Assembly: GCF_023699475.1 (NCBI RefSeq)
Contig: NZ_JALXFV010000007.1
Coordinates: 348,948-412,947, forward strand
DNA length: 64,000 bases
DNA from: Halomarina rubra
Lineage (GTDB): Archaea > Halobacteriota > Halobacteria > Halobacteriales > Haloarculaceae
Direction of reading: 5' to 3'
The position numbers and the translations under genes were made by a program. The notes under the pieces were generated by a model, which worked only from the letters and a program-made list of their open reading frames with translations, did not search any database and was not told where the DNA came from. Shown piece by piece: positions 7,750 through 17,482 of this stretch; the first letter of the stretch is position 1, and each line of letters opens with the position of its first letter.

Positions 7750-10700
7750 TGACACGACAGCAGACGACGATCGACCGCGCACAGGCCGAGACGACGAACC
7801 GCGACCCGACCCAACTCGTCCCCCAATGGGTCGACACCGGGATGCGGGTGCGCATCCCATTCGGCGACGAGGTTCCAGTCCGGAACTTCCTGTACGCCAG
7901 TCCCGGTGGGGCGTGTCTCATCGCGGGCATCTACATCCTCCTATTCGGCGGCAGCATCGCTCTTGCTGCTCCCCTCCTCGGGTTTGGGGCACTCCTCGCC
8001 GCTATCGGGTACCGGATTGCCCGTAGCACGGACTACGCTGTGACAACAGCCGCAGACCGTGTTCTCGGCCCGCTTCGGTTTCGTCGGTTGCAACGTCGAC
8101 TCCCGTTCACCCAGGAGGAAGCCGCCGAACCAGCGCCTACGGTGAGCTGGTGGCGTCGCATCCTGCCGTTCACGCCAGACCACCAGACGCGGGCACACGA
8201 CGTCGCTCGGATCCTTGAGGGCGGTCTCGCCGAGATGAACGACGGCCGACTCGTCGGGATGGTCCGGCTTGAGGGACGAAACACCGACCTGCAGACTGAC
8301 GAGGAGGCCCGACCGATGATCGGCCGCCTTCGGACGGCGCTTGACGAGGACGTGACCGACATCCCGTTCCGGCTCTACTCGACGAGCCTCGATACGAATC
8401 CTGAGGACGTGACTGCGGCCTATCGCCGCGCGTGGCACGCGACGTACACTGGCGATGCGTGGCGGTGGATGCGGGAGTACCTCCGGTCACTCGTCGGCTG
8501 GGAGAGTGCTGCGACGACCGACCTCTGGGAGAGTCGGGAGTGGCGCCACTACATCGTGATCTCGGTCGCTCCGGACGATGTTGACCTCCCGACGTTCGAT
8601 GAATCACAGGCGGTCGACGAGGAGCGCCTCGCGGCTCGCCGACGCCGACAGCAGCGTGCCGAGGTGCGCGACCGTCTCGACACTGTTGGGGGAGCCTTTC
8701 GACAGACGCCGGGTGTCAAGACGACCACCGTTGGCCCGGCCGAACTCGCGACCATCGTTGCGCGACGGTGGACAGGGACGACCCACGAGTTCGACGACAC
8801 GGCAGTAACGAGTGCAGTGGACGCCGCAGTGTGGCCACACGCTAGCGAGCCTGCCTCGAAAGACGATGTGGCGACAGACGCCCCCCACAGACCGGGAGCA
8901 GTGACTGTCCACGATGGCAACCAGGGGGCGACCGTGGCTGTGACGACCGTTGCACCAGGGTCGGTGCCTCCCGGCGGAGACACGTCCCTCGGGCGTCGGG
9001 CGACCCCTGACGGTGGGACCAAGACGTCGGCCACGAGTCGTGACCGCCCAGTCGCCTCCAGTACGCAGGCGTATGATAACCCCGATGACGACCCCGAACT
9101 CGACAGCGACGAGTCGGCTGACGCGTCGCTCTTCGCTCGCGTGCGCGATGGGCTGTTCGAGACCACTGACCTCGACAACGAATCCCCAAACCGGATAGCT
9201 GACCTTCTGGCGGGGGTGTACGATGTCGGTGACGGCTACGTCCGCGCTGGCGAGCAGTACGCCCGGACCTACTGGATCGCTGGCTGGCCGACCGAACCGC
9301 GCGAGAAATTCCTCCGAGAACTCTACACGCTTCGAGGGGTCGACGTCGAGGTCAACCTTCGGTGTGAGCCCTGCTCGAAAGACGCGGCGATGGCGCGGGT
9401 TAAAGACCGTATCGGTGAGGTAGATGCTGACATCGCCGAGCGAAAGGAGGCCAGCGACGTCACGGCGATGCTTGAAGAGCGGGACATGGACCCCTACACC
9501 AAGATGTTCATCCTCCTGCACGAGACACCCGCGCAAGCGTGGCACCTCACGGGCTATGTCACGGTTCGAGCCGGGACGCGACAGGCGCTCGACCGGGCAG
9601 AGGAGTACCTGGAGGATGGCCTCGTCAACCAGAGTGACCTCTCGCTCGACGTCACGAAACGGCAGGCGCTTGAGGACGCGAGCAGTCGGGTACAAAAGAT
9701 TCTCGAGCGCTCCCCTGCACAGTTGACGCCCGTCTCATCGCCCCACCGGCAGGACGAGTTGTTCACTGCGGCTGGCCCGCTTGGGCGCGACGCCTACGCC
9801 GAGGGCTCTCACCGTGAGCGGTCGGCGTTCACGCTCTCGGGGACCATCGCAGCGGCGTTTCCGCCGGTCGCCCCGACAGTCCAGCAAGACGACGGCGTGC
9901 TTGTCGGTCGACTCTCGAGTAACGGGTCGGCCGTCACGCCGGACCCATTCGCCCCAGGGCCTGCTCACCAGTTGGTGGCTGGTGACTCGGGGAGCGGCAA
10001 GACGACGTTCGTTGAGAAGAAGGCGCTCCGCTGGTGGGCGCAGGGTGAAGATCGAACGCTGATTCTCTGCGATACGATGGGTGAGTTCGCTGGAATCACA
10101 CAGCTGTGTAACGGCGAGCGCATCACCCTGGACGGCACCCAGACGATCAATCCGCTCCACATCGAGGCGACGCCGGACGAGGTGCTCCAGCAACTCGACG
10201 TGGCACCGTTCGAGATGAAGTTCCAGGAGGCGGTCAACTTCATCCTCGACGTCATCGCGAACGACCCCGCTACCGCCGACCGATTCGCACCGCTGGTGAA
10301 AGACGCCGTTCGGGAGACCTACCGTGACGCAGGCGTCCGCCCACGAGACCCCTCGACCCATCGTGGTGAGAACAGCCCGACGATGGCCGACCTGCGAGCA
10401 ACCGTCGACGACATGGGCGAACACCCGAGCGAGTACGTCACCTCGACACTGGAGGAAGAAGAGATTCGGAATAATGCCGGTCCACTGCTTCGACGGCTCT
10501 CCGGGTTCAAGCAGGACGGCGACCTGAGTGCACTGACTGGCGAGACCGAGACGCGCATCAAACCCGGTGGCGTGTCCTATCTGGACCTCCAGCAGATCGA
10601 GGGCCTCGGTGCGGCGGCCGACAAGAGCACGATGCTCATGCTGATGCTCGGGCAGGTGTACCAGGCCGTCAAACGCTCGAAAGGCCCTGCCGTGTTCGTC

Positions 10701-11183
10701 ATCGACGAGGCGCACTACCTGCTACAGAGCCCGGAGATGCTGGCGTGGCTCCAGCAGGCTGCCCGGCACTGGCGGCACTACGATGCTGGGCTGTGGTTCG
10801 TCTCGCAGCACCCCGACGACTTTGCCGTCGGCAAAACCGACGAGATTCAGGAGTATCTCGACGCGATTCGCGGTCAAACGACGGCGACGACGTTCTTCGC
10901 GACCGAAGACCTCACTGATGCGACCGCCGCGAAGTACGGACTCAACGCACCACAGGCTGAGTTCATTCGTGGGCGAGCGACACGCGGTGAGGCTGATGTT
11001 GGCTACACCGACTGCTTGATGGCGTTCGAAGAACGCGAGGGGTGGCATCACGTCGAAGTGCGCCTCCCGCCACTGGAGTTGCTTCTTGTCGAATATGACC
11101 CCGAAACGCACGGCGAATTTGAGGAGTACTTGGAAGCACGTTGGTCCGCTCGTCAACGAACGAACGGAGGTGACCACCCATGA
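7749..11183 (+). CDS. VirB4/TraC-like conjugation ATPase with N-terminal membrane domain
   Basis: 1144 residues, longer than the usual 800 of VirB4. Two hydrophobic segments near residues 38-85 resemble the small PrgI/VirB3 protein that is separate in many bacteria, so this looks like a fusion. A variable linker rich in Asp/Thr/Gly lies around residues 375-450. The ATPase part has Walker A GDSGSGKTTF near residue 745 and Walker B VFVIDEAHYLL near residue 982, with LWFVSQHPDD soon after, the VirB4/HerA-type sensor region. The enzyme would power assembly or substrate movement in the DNA-transfer channel at the membrane. Stop and next start overlap by 4 nt (ATGA at 11180-11183). Confidence 0.9.
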   Translation: MTRQQTTIDRAQAETTNRDPTQLVPQWVDTGMRVRIPFGDEVPVRNFLYASPGGACLIAGIYILLFGGSIALAAPLLGFGALLAAIGYRIARSTDYAVTTAADRVLGPLRFRRLQRRLPFTQEEAAEPAPTVSWWRRILPFTPDHQTRAHDVARILEGGLAEMNDGRLVGMVRLEGRNTDLQTDEEARPMIGRLRTALDEDVTDIPFRLYSTSLDTNPEDVTAAYRRAWHATYTGDAWRWMREYLRSLVGWESAATTDLWESREWRHYIVISVAPDDVDLPTFDESQAVDEERLAARRRRQQRAEVRDRLDTVGGAFRQTPGVKTTTVGPAELATIVARRWTGTTHEFDDTAVTSAVDAAVWPHASEPASKDDVATDAPHRPGAVTVHDGNQGATVAVTTVAPGSVPPGGDTSLGRRATPDGGTKTSATSRDRPVASSTQAYDNPDDDPELDSDESADASLFARVRDGLFETTDLDNESPNRIADLLAGVYDVGDGYVRAGEQYARTYWIAGWPTEPREKFLRELYTLRGVDVEVNLRCEPCSKDAAMARVKDRIGEVDADIAERKEASDVTAMLEERDMDPYTKMFILLHETPAQAWHLTGYVTVRAGTRQALDRAEEYLEDGLVNQSDLSLDVTKRQALEDASSRVQKILERSPAQLTPVSSPHRQDELFTAAGPLGRDAYAEGSHRERSAFTLSGTIAAAFPPVAPTVQQDDGVLVGRLSSNGSAVTPDPFAPGPAHQLVAGDSGSGKTTFVEKKALRWWAQGEDRTLILCDTMGEFAGITQLCNGERITLDGTQTINPLHIEATPDEVLQQLDVAPFEMKFQEAVNFILDVIANDPATADRFAPLVKDAVRETYRDAGVRPRDPSTHRGENSPTMADLRATVDDMGEHPSEYVTSTLEEEEIRNNAGPLLRRLSGFKQDGDLSALTGETETRIKPGGVSYLDLQQIEGLGAAADKSTMLMLMLGQVYQAVKRSKGPAVFVIDEAHYLLQSPEMLAWLQQAARHWRHYDAGLWFVSQHPDDFAVGKTDEIQEYLDAIRGQTTATTFFATEDLTDATAAKYGLNAPQAEFIRGRATRGEADVGYTDCLMAFEEREGWHHVEVRLPPLELLLVEYDPETHGEFEEYLEARWSARQRTNGGDHP

Positions 11184-14100
11184 GTGTGTTCGACCGCGTC
11201 CGTGACCAGCACACCGAGGAGTCGACCGGCTATGAGGCCACGTCGATTGGTGGTGACCTCGCTGACGTGCTCGCTGGTTCAGTGCAGCGACCAGCTGTGA
11301 CGGTGCGGCCGAACAAGGACAATAGTGGTATCGAGGCGATGGACGATGTCCTCGAAGCATTGCATACGGTCGAGACCGACTCCCCACGGTTCCGGGGCAA
11401 ATCCAAGAACGTGAGTCCGGCCCACGCCTTCGAGATGCGCTATGCCGCGCCGACACCGCAGAGCGAACGGGTGGTCACACTCCAGTACATCGCTGGCTCC
11501 GATGGCCTCGCGGGGACACTTCGCCGGCAGCTGCAGACGCAGTACCCGGACTCGCATGTCGACGAGACTGAGGCGACGTTCCTACCGGGGGCAGGGGCCA
11601 ATGGAACTGACCAATACGTCGCCGGTGCGCGGCTCGCCCTTCGCCGATACTGCCTCTATCCATTGAAGAACGTCGACCTGCCAGGCTTTCGGACCGACCC
11701 CACCGGGAGTATTCTCGAGGAGATGGTGGGCACCCAAGAAGAGGGCGCGGCGGACGCGGACGTCGCCGTCCAGATTATGTTCAAACCAGCCGCCCGCGAC
11801 TGGACGCAAGGCATCACCGGTGGCTACGGTGTGGCAAACGACGGCGCCGCCGCCGCCGCCCCGAGCATCGGAACGCTCTCGCACAATCTCAAGCAACCAG
11901 GATACGAGAAACACCGGCTCCCCATCGGCAATCTCCCGATCCTCGGGGCCGTCACCCGGTTCATTCCCGGTGTCGGCCACGAGGTGATCGAGCGTGACCC
12001 ATCCACGGTCGATCGACAGGTTGCGAAACTACTCGAAGAACAGCAGGGTGAGAAGGGCTGGCGACTCTGCCTTCGGGTTGTCGCCGTCTCAGACGACCCT
12101 GAGGAGGCTGTCACCCGCGCGTCGAAGACGGCCGGCATGTTCCGGAACTTCTACGAGTCGAGTTCGGAGCAGACGTTCGTCCCACAGCCGCTTGCTGGTG
12201 AGGCACTCACGGAGATGCTTCGCCGGGCAGGCCACCGGGAGTTCAGCGATTCGGGCATGGTGAAGGCCCAGCGAGAAGTCGCCGGACTGGTCAACGTTCC
12301 GGAGGCCGACCACGTCAGCACGAACAAGATGCGGTGGTCGCTCTCACGGCCGGGGGAGGGAGTTCCTCCGAACACGCCACGATTCGACTTCGACGCCCAC
12401 GATGTCGCGGGAGCCACGAGGGCCGAAAAACAACTCGCGATGCTCGATACCGATGACCCCAACGCTCCGTTCTGGTTCGGGTTCGGTCGCAAACACGGCA
12501 TCGAGGCCGGTCTCGCGGCCGCGATACTGAACACGCACATCTTCGTCGGCGGTGGCACGGGCAAGGGCAAGACGACGTTCCTCACGAATCTCGTCTCCCA
12601 GATCCTGCGGCGTGGGCACGGCGCGCTCGTGTTCGACCCGAAGGGCGTCGATGCCGACGAATTCATTCGGGAGTGGCCCGCCGACCGTGACCCCGAGGAG
12701 TTCATCTTCGTGGACTTGAGCGACGACTTCGACAAGCAGGTGCGATTCAACTTCCTCGAGGTGCCGACCGACGCACCGCCGGACTCGCGGGCATTTTCGT
12801 CGGCTGTCGAGGCACTGTGTGACGATTTGGTCGCGATGATGGCGCAGGCCGGTGGCGACGACCAGTACTGGGGGGCGCTGATGAACCGCGTCGCTCGCAC
12901 GCTCATCCGTGGGATGGCCAAGTCCGAGCGGACCTGTACGCTACTCGACCTCGCGTGTTGTTGTGCGGCCCCGGAGAACCGCGCACAGTTTCACGAGTGG
13001 ATGAGTGAGGAGCGAATCCACTTCATCGAGGAGGCAGCCCGGCGGATTCGGATGAAAGAAGAAGACGACCTCGAACCGCTCGCGGGGCGTCTGGACCAGT
13101 GGATTCAGAACGACGCCATTCGGAATCTCATCAGCGCCACCGAGTCGACAGTCTCGCTCCAGGAGGTCGTGGAAGAGGGTAAGGTGGTCGTCGTCCGGAA
13201 CGCACCAACGTCTGGCGAGACCGAGAAGCGCCTGTTCGCCACGGCGTTGATTCGGCGAGCGTGGGTGGCGGCCCGCGAATCGACCGACGCGCCGCCATTC
13301 TATGTCGTCTGTGATGAGTTCGACTCCATCGTCACGAAGCAGTCGAACATCCACTCGATTCTCTCGGAGGCACGGGCGTTCGATTTCTGTCTCACGCTGG
13401 CCTGTCAGAACCCGTCGAATCAACTCCCGGACCGGGTCGCCCAAGCCATCGCCAACCAGTGTGAGACGTTCATCACCTACAATCCCGGCGGACGACGCGA
13501 CGCGAAGCTGATTCAGGCCCAGCACTCTCCGGATGTCGACTGGGAGGACCTCACCAATCTCTCGAAGTACCGCTTCTACATGCGGACGCACGACAGCAAC
13601 GACGAACTCACCCACTCGTACACGGTCGATGCGTTCCCGCCGACGGCCGACGTCCGCCGGGAGGTCACCGGTGAGTCTGGAATGTCTGACGAGGATCTCC
13701 AGTGGTTCAAACGCCGCAGCATCGCTCGCAACGGGACGGAGCGACCGACCGCACTGCAGCAGAAAGGCGAGTCGCACTTCTACGATATCGACTATGAGCA
13801 AGGTCCCTCGACTGGTCTCGCTGCAGAGTCTGCCGATGAGGCAGCCGATAGGCCACGCATTCCTGCCACAGCAGAGCGCCGTCAGCAGGTCTGCAAGGCC
13901 CTCTACGATGAAGCGTTACAGACTGGAAGTGCGGACGGATACGTGTCGGCCAACGACTCAGCTGACCGCATCAGCGAGTATCTCGACACCACTGTGGAGC
14001 ACCGAAGTCAGCTCTGGTCACTCATCGACGACATTCCCGAAGAATATGTCGAGATAGAGCCCCGCGATGATGGGGTGTCCCTCCGGTGTACGAGGGCTGG

Positions 14101-15124
14101 TGCGACAGCGATCTTCCAGACCGGTTCTGGCACCACTAGTGGTGGTCTCGGTCACAGAGCGTTGCTGAAAGACGCGTACGACCCACTTTCGACACTCGGG
14201 CTCCGTCTCGAGTTGCCTGAGCAAACCGGTGCCGATCAACCGGATGGGACCGGGACGGCGGCCCACATAGTCCCGTCAGTGGAGACGGATTCCACGATGT
14301 CCCTCCGTGAGCGCCAGCGGTTGACCACCCGCGCTGCCGAGGAGTTCGCAGCGAGCCATCCACGCCTTGCTTACCTCACCGACGGTGGAGCAGTCACCAT
14401 CGAGGCGGAAGCATCGACTGGTGAGACGAAGCCCGCGCAGACGCTGTTCAATCTCGCACAGGCTGTGAACAGCGGTCGGCGATGTCTCTTCGTCTGTCGC
14501 GAGGACGCAGCGTCGTCGATCTGGAAGACGCTCACCGACCCACCGTACCGCACGACACATGGCGTGGCCGATGGGACACGGTTCTACAACCACCTCCCGC
14601 TTCGCATCGACGGGAACGAGCTACTCCGTCCAGGGAACGGTGAGCGAGCTGTGTGGACGCGTGACGATGACGGTGCGTATCGGCTCGCCGACCGAACAGG
14701 AACAGAGCACGCTCGATTCCCAACCGCGAGTGCGGTGTTCGACGACCCGAGTCGATACCCGGCAACCAGCGCGACCGTCGATGCCGATGACGACGCATGG
14801 ATGTCTGTTCCGAGGCCGTTCATCCCCGAACACGCGTTCGAAGGTAACCTCCCCGCTCGCGATGACTGGCACATTCTCGTCGTTCCGCCGGATGCGACTG
14901 CTCCGGACGACCTGCGTCTGTTCGTCGATGGCGAGATGGTATCGTTCGGTGAGACGCAGTGGTTCCGTAACGAGTCGCTGACTGGTGACCTCGAATGGAG
15001 TGAATCGCTCGATAGTGACGATGATAACAGCGGAGAGACTGACCGCTCCCAGGACAGACCTGATGGAGACGACGAAGATGACCCGGACGAGACAAGCGAC
15101 GGGACGCGCTTCCGGAGGTTCTAA
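11180..15124 (+). CDS. VirD4/TraG-like coupling ATPase
   Basis: 1314 residues. Walker A GGGTGKGKTTF lies near residue 456 after ILNTHIFV, and Walker B FYVVCDEFDSI near residue 705. The segments ILSEARAFDFCLTLACQNPSNQL and ITYNPGGR follow in the order of the TraG/VirD4/TraD coupling family, which brings the relaxosome to the channel. The N-terminal 400 residues and the C-terminal 350 residues are haloarchaea-specific. The end is very acidic (DGDDEDDPDETSD). No transmembrane segment is seen near the start, unlike bacterial VirD4, so it may attach through the neighbouring membrane proteins. The end overlaps by 4 nt the stop of the convergent winged-helix gene. Confidence 0.88.
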   Translation: MSVFDRVRDQHTEESTGYEATSIGGDLADVLAGSVQRPAVTVRPNKDNSGIEAMDDVLEALHTVETDSPRFRGKSKNVSPAHAFEMRYAAPTPQSERVVTLQYIAGSDGLAGTLRRQLQTQYPDSHVDETEATFLPGAGANGTDQYVAGARLALRRYCLYPLKNVDLPGFRTDPTGSILEEMVGTQEEGAADADVAVQIMFKPAARDWTQGITGGYGVANDGAAAAAPSIGTLSHNLKQPGYEKHRLPIGNLPILGAVTRFIPGVGHEVIERDPSTVDRQVAKLLEEQQGEKGWRLCLRVVAVSDDPEEAVTRASKTAGMFRNFYESSSEQTFVPQPLAGEALTEMLRRAGHREFSDSGMVKAQREVAGLVNVPEADHVSTNKMRWSLSRPGEGVPPNTPRFDFDAHDVAGATRAEKQLAMLDTDDPNAPFWFGFGRKHGIEAGLAAAILNTHIFVGGGTGKGKTTFLTNLVSQILRRGHGALVFDPKGVDADEFIREWPADRDPEEFIFVDLSDDFDKQVRFNFLEVPTDAPPDSRAFSSAVEALCDDLVAMMAQAGGDDQYWGALMNRVARTLIRGMAKSERTCTLLDLACCCAAPENRAQFHEWMSEERIHFIEEAARRIRMKEEDDLEPLAGRLDQWIQNDAIRNLISATESTVSLQEVVEEGKVVVVRNAPTSGETEKRLFATALIRRAWVAARESTDAPPFYVVCDEFDSIVTKQSNIHSILSEARAFDFCLTLACQNPSNQLPDRVAQAIANQCETFITYNPGGRRDAKLIQAQHSPDVDWEDLTNLSKYRFYMRTHDSNDELTHSYTVDAFPPTADVRREVTGESGMSDEDLQWFKRRSIARNGTERPTALQQKGESHFYDIDYEQGPSTGLAAESADEAADRPRIPATAERRQQVCKALYDEALQTGSADGYVSANDSADRISEYLDTTVEHRSQLWSLIDDIPEEYVEIEPRDDGVSLRCTRAGATAIFQTGSGTTSGGLGHRALLKDAYDPLSTLGLRLELPEQTGADQPDGTGTAAHIVPSVETDSTMSLRERQRLTTRAAEEFAASHPRLAYLTDGGAVTIEAEASTGETKPAQTLFNLAQAVNSGRRCLFVCREDAASSIWKTLTDPPYRTTHGVADGTRFYNHLPLRIDGNELLRPGNGERAVWTRDDDGAYRLADRTGTEHARFPTASAVFDDPSRYPATSATVDADDDAWMSVPRPFIPEHAFEGNLPARDDWHILVVPPDATAPDDLRLFVDGEMVSFGETQWFRNESLTGDLEWSESLDSDDDNSGETDRSQDRPDGDDEDDPDETSDGTRFRRF

Positions 15125-15582
15125 TCGTGGAGTTGGTTTTCGACGGCCGAGGCGAGCGTATTATAGGCGCTTTTCAGGTCCGTGATATCGGTTTCCATCG
15201 CCTTGATGCGCTCCTCACGCCGATCGAGGTCCCGTTCGAGGTCCTCGATATGGTTCACGAGGTCCTGAAACGTTGTTGGGGCAGTTGGCCCTGGGCGTTC
15301 GAGATATCTGCCACCGCGGTCGGTGGTGTCCCAGCATTTCGAGGGCGACCCGCCACCCTCCGCCTGACGACCGACTACGTCGACGAGTTCCCATTCTTCG
15401 AGGCGGCCGAGGTGGTAGTGCATACTCCCGGAGGGAACCGAGACCGCCTCCCGCAATCGGCCAGTCAGGATACCCTCGTCTGCGGCGTGAATGGTCGCGA
15501 GCAGTTTCGCCTGATCCTCGGAGATCTCCTCGTCGATTCGGTCGAAATCGAGCGCGTTTGTATCGGAGTCATCGGGGGTCAT
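15121..15582 (-). CDS. Winged-helix regulator with C-terminal coiled coil
   Basis: 153 residues. An acidic start is followed by a winged helix (ILTGRLREAVSVPSGSMHYHLGRLEEWELVDVV, recognition helix SGSMHYHLGRL) and then a 45-residue heptad-rich coiled coil (LVNHIEDLERDLDRREERIKAMETDITDL), which would make it a dimer or tetramer. It faces the conjugation operon and is divergent from the primase operon, with direct repeats in between, so it is a good candidate for the local repressor. The ATG at 15580-15582 follows a TATA-like box by about 20-30 nt. Confidence 0.8.
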   Translation of the reverse strand: MTPDDSDTNALDFDRIDEEISEDQAKLLATIHAADEGILTGRLREAVSVPSGSMHYHLGRLEEWELVDVVGRQAEGGGSPSKCWDTTDRGGRYLERPGPTAPTTFQDLVNHIEDLERDLDRREERIKAMETDITDLKSAYNTLASAVENQLHD

Positions 15583-15596
15583 CGGGACATCTCGAC

Positions 15597-15633
15597 GAGT
15601 TATAATCGAATTACGGCCTTAGAAATTACGGCT
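15597..15633. promoter_or_regulatory. Promoter region with two direct AATTACGGC repeats (candidate operator)
   Basis: AATTACGGCC (15609-15618) and AATTACGGCT (15624-15633) are direct repeats with a 15-nt period. They lie beside a TATA-like ATTATAAC on the minus strand, 20-50 nt upstream of the winged-helix gene, and 43 nt before the plus-strand ATG at 15676. An autoregulatory operator is the simplest reading. Confidence 0.45.
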
Positions 15634-15675
15634 CTAGTACAGCCTGTCTCAGATTTTCCGAATACTATACTCCTC

Positions 15676-15906
15676 ATGGAAGCCCTAATCGTCGAGAGCG
15701 CTGGTGACAGTCAGACTCCGGTCGACTCCTGGTTGAGCAGGGTCGGCCTGGCGAGGGTCCAACGAGTCTATCGAGCGGCCCGATGGAGCGGGCCGCTTCC
15801 AGTTGCCCCGCGAACTATGAGTGAAACACAGACTGAACGATCGACTCACCAAGGCATGGACAGTCTGGTCGATAGCGCGATTACTCTAGCTGAGGTGGGT
15901 GCATAG
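15676..15906 (+). CDS. Small ORF coupled to the primase gene
   Basis: 76 residues from the ATG at 15676, or 29 residues from an internal ATG at 15817 (MSETQTERSTHQ). Its TAG shares the final G with the GTG start of the primase gene (TAGTG), which suggests real translation of at least the last part. The first 47 residues are basic and Trp/Arg-containing, unlike typical acidic haloarchaeal proteins, whereas the last 29 are normal. I therefore favour the shorter form. No family recognised. Confidence 0.4.
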   Translation: MEALIVESAGDSQTPVDSWLSRVGLARVQRVYRAARWSGPLPVAPRTMSETQTERSTHQGMDSLVDSAITLAEVGA

Positions 15907-17261
15907 TGAGCCGAGACGTCCCGGACCGTAGTACCCTGCCGGACGTACTTGTTGATAAACAGCAATGGGTCGGATGGCGCTCGGAAGAACGCGATGGGAA
16001 GCAGACGAAGATTCCAATCGATCCTGCAACGGGGCAGTACGCCTCGTCGACGGACTCGACGACATGGGGAACGTTCGAAGATGCGGTCGACGTTGTGGTG
16101 AGTGGCGACGGTGCCGGTGTCGGGTTCGTTTTCACAGAGGAGGACCCGTTCGTGGGGGTCGACCTCGATGACTGTCGCGACCCTGAGTCGGGCGAACCGG
16201 AGCAGTGGGCCGCTGAGATTATCGAGACGCTCAACTCCTACACGGAGGTGAGTCCATCCGGAACGGGCTACCACGTCCTGGTCCGTGGGACGCTACCAGA
16301 AGGTCGGAATCGCCACGGCGACGTCGAACTGTACGAGACGGCGCGGTACTTCACCGTCACGGGGGCGTATCTGGGCCGCCAGCGAACAATCCACGAGCGG
16401 ACGGCTGAACTGGCGACAGTCCACGCCGAGTACGTTGCCCAGCAGACGATGCCAGCCAACGAGGCACCTACTCTGGGCGACGGAGCGGACCTTAGTGATT
16501 CGGTCTCATCTGAGCACCGCGATGGTGCGGCTGAGCCGACGAGGCTCTCGGACGAGGAACTACTGGACCGAGCCCGGAATGCGACGAACGGTGAGAAGTT
16601 CGAGCGCCTGTGGTCAGGGACTATTGCTGGCTATGACAGCCAGTCGGAGGCGGACATGGCGCTGTGTTGCCTGCTCGCGTTCTGGACCGGTGGTGACTGT
16701 CGACAGATGGACCGCCTGTTTCGGGAGTCGGGGTTGCTTCGCGAGAAGTGGGATGAGATTCACTTCGCCGATGGATCGACGTACGGTGAGAAAACGATCG
16801 AACGAGCCATTGGAGCAACGAGTGAGTTCTACAATCCCGAGGGCAGAGAGCAGGCATCAGTCGACAAGCAAGGGAAGAGTTCGCTGTCAGATTCGGCGCA
16901 GTCGGCATCGACTCGGAAACTACGAGAGCTCGTCGAGGAGCACCACCAGCTCACGGGCCGCGTCGAGAGGCTGGCCAAGACCGTCGACCAGCAGGCTGAC
17001 CGGATCGACACCCTCGAGCGGCAACTCGCTATCCTTGAAGGAGAGTTCGACTCAGCGCCGATGGAACCACACAGCCAGAGTGTGGCGGACGAAGACGCTG
17101 ACGACGAACGCGACTCTCCTACAGAACGGACAGAAGCATCTCACAACAGTAACCACACGGTGGAAGCAGAGCGCGGTGACGACGCTGCGAGTACCGACTC
17201 GGACGACTCGTTTGTCTCGCGGACACGTCGTTTCCTCGGGCATCAGTCGGACGATGCCTAG
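15906..17261 (+). CDS. Plasmid primase-like protein (AEP/PrimPol type)
   Basis: 451 residues with a GTG start that overlaps the previous stop by 1 nt. The N-terminal 170 residues contain WVGWRSEERDGKQTKIPIDP, FVGVDLDDC and EVSPSGTGYHVLVRG, the layout of the archaeo-eukaryotic primase/NrS-1-like polymerase domain with metal ligands in VDLDD. A second domain (DMALCCLLAFWTGGD, MDRLFRESGLLREKW) matches the helical C-terminal bundle found after such primases. A coiled coil follows at about 325-380, then an acidic tail. No helicase domain is fused. It probably primes replication or transfer of the element. The following gene is 460 nt away. Confidence 0.75.
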   Translation: MSRDVPDRSTLPDVLVDKQQWVGWRSEERDGKQTKIPIDPATGQYASSTDSTTWGTFEDAVDVVVSGDGAGVGFVFTEEDPFVGVDLDDCRDPESGEPEQWAAEIIETLNSYTEVSPSGTGYHVLVRGTLPEGRNRHGDVELYETARYFTVTGAYLGRQRTIHERTAELATVHAEYVAQQTMPANEAPTLGDGADLSDSVSSEHRDGAAEPTRLSDEELLDRARNATNGEKFERLWSGTIAGYDSQSEADMALCCLLAFWTGGDCRQMDRLFRESGLLREKWDEIHFADGSTYGEKTIERAIGATSEFYNPEGREQASVDKQGKSSLSDSAQSASTRKLRELVEEHHQLTGRVERLAKTVDQQADRIDTLERQLAILEGEFDSAPMEPHSQSVADEDADDERDSPTERTEASHNSNHTVEAERGDDAASTDSDDSFVSRTRRFLGHQSDDA

Positions 17262-17410
17262 TCCAGATCGTGAACGCCGACGACTCGCGCACCTATTGCA
17301 GACGATTGGAATTCGATCTTGCCATGTCTCTTCTGCTGGTAGAGCCGATTGCTGGCGATTTTCGGACGGTCGCTTCACATGGCGACGTGCCTATTTGACT
17401 ATGCCCGGAT

Positions 17411-17452
17411 GTTACCCCACAGCGTTAGAGCGTGGTACCAACGTGGGGTAAC
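17411..17452. promoter_or_regulatory. Paired operator GTTACCCCAC...GTGGGGTAAC, copy 1
   Basis: GTTACCCCAC (17411-17420) and GTGGGGTAAC (17443-17452) are perfect 10-bp inverted arms (11 bp with the flanking T/A) separated by 22 nt. The same pair occurs at 19373-19414 and 56304-56343 with different spacer sequence, so the arms and not the spacer are conserved. It lies 270 nt upstream of the DUF3800 gene. Confidence 0.65.
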
Positions 17453-17482
17453 ACGTCGTAAATCAACGGGTGCAGTCGAGTG

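Noticed and set aside
8604..9695. Long minus-strand open frame of 363 codons opposite the VirB4-like gene
   Set aside because: Antisense to a clear ATPase gene. Arg/Val/His-rich composition and no motifs; in GC-rich haloarchaeal DNA the opposite frames stay open by codon bias.
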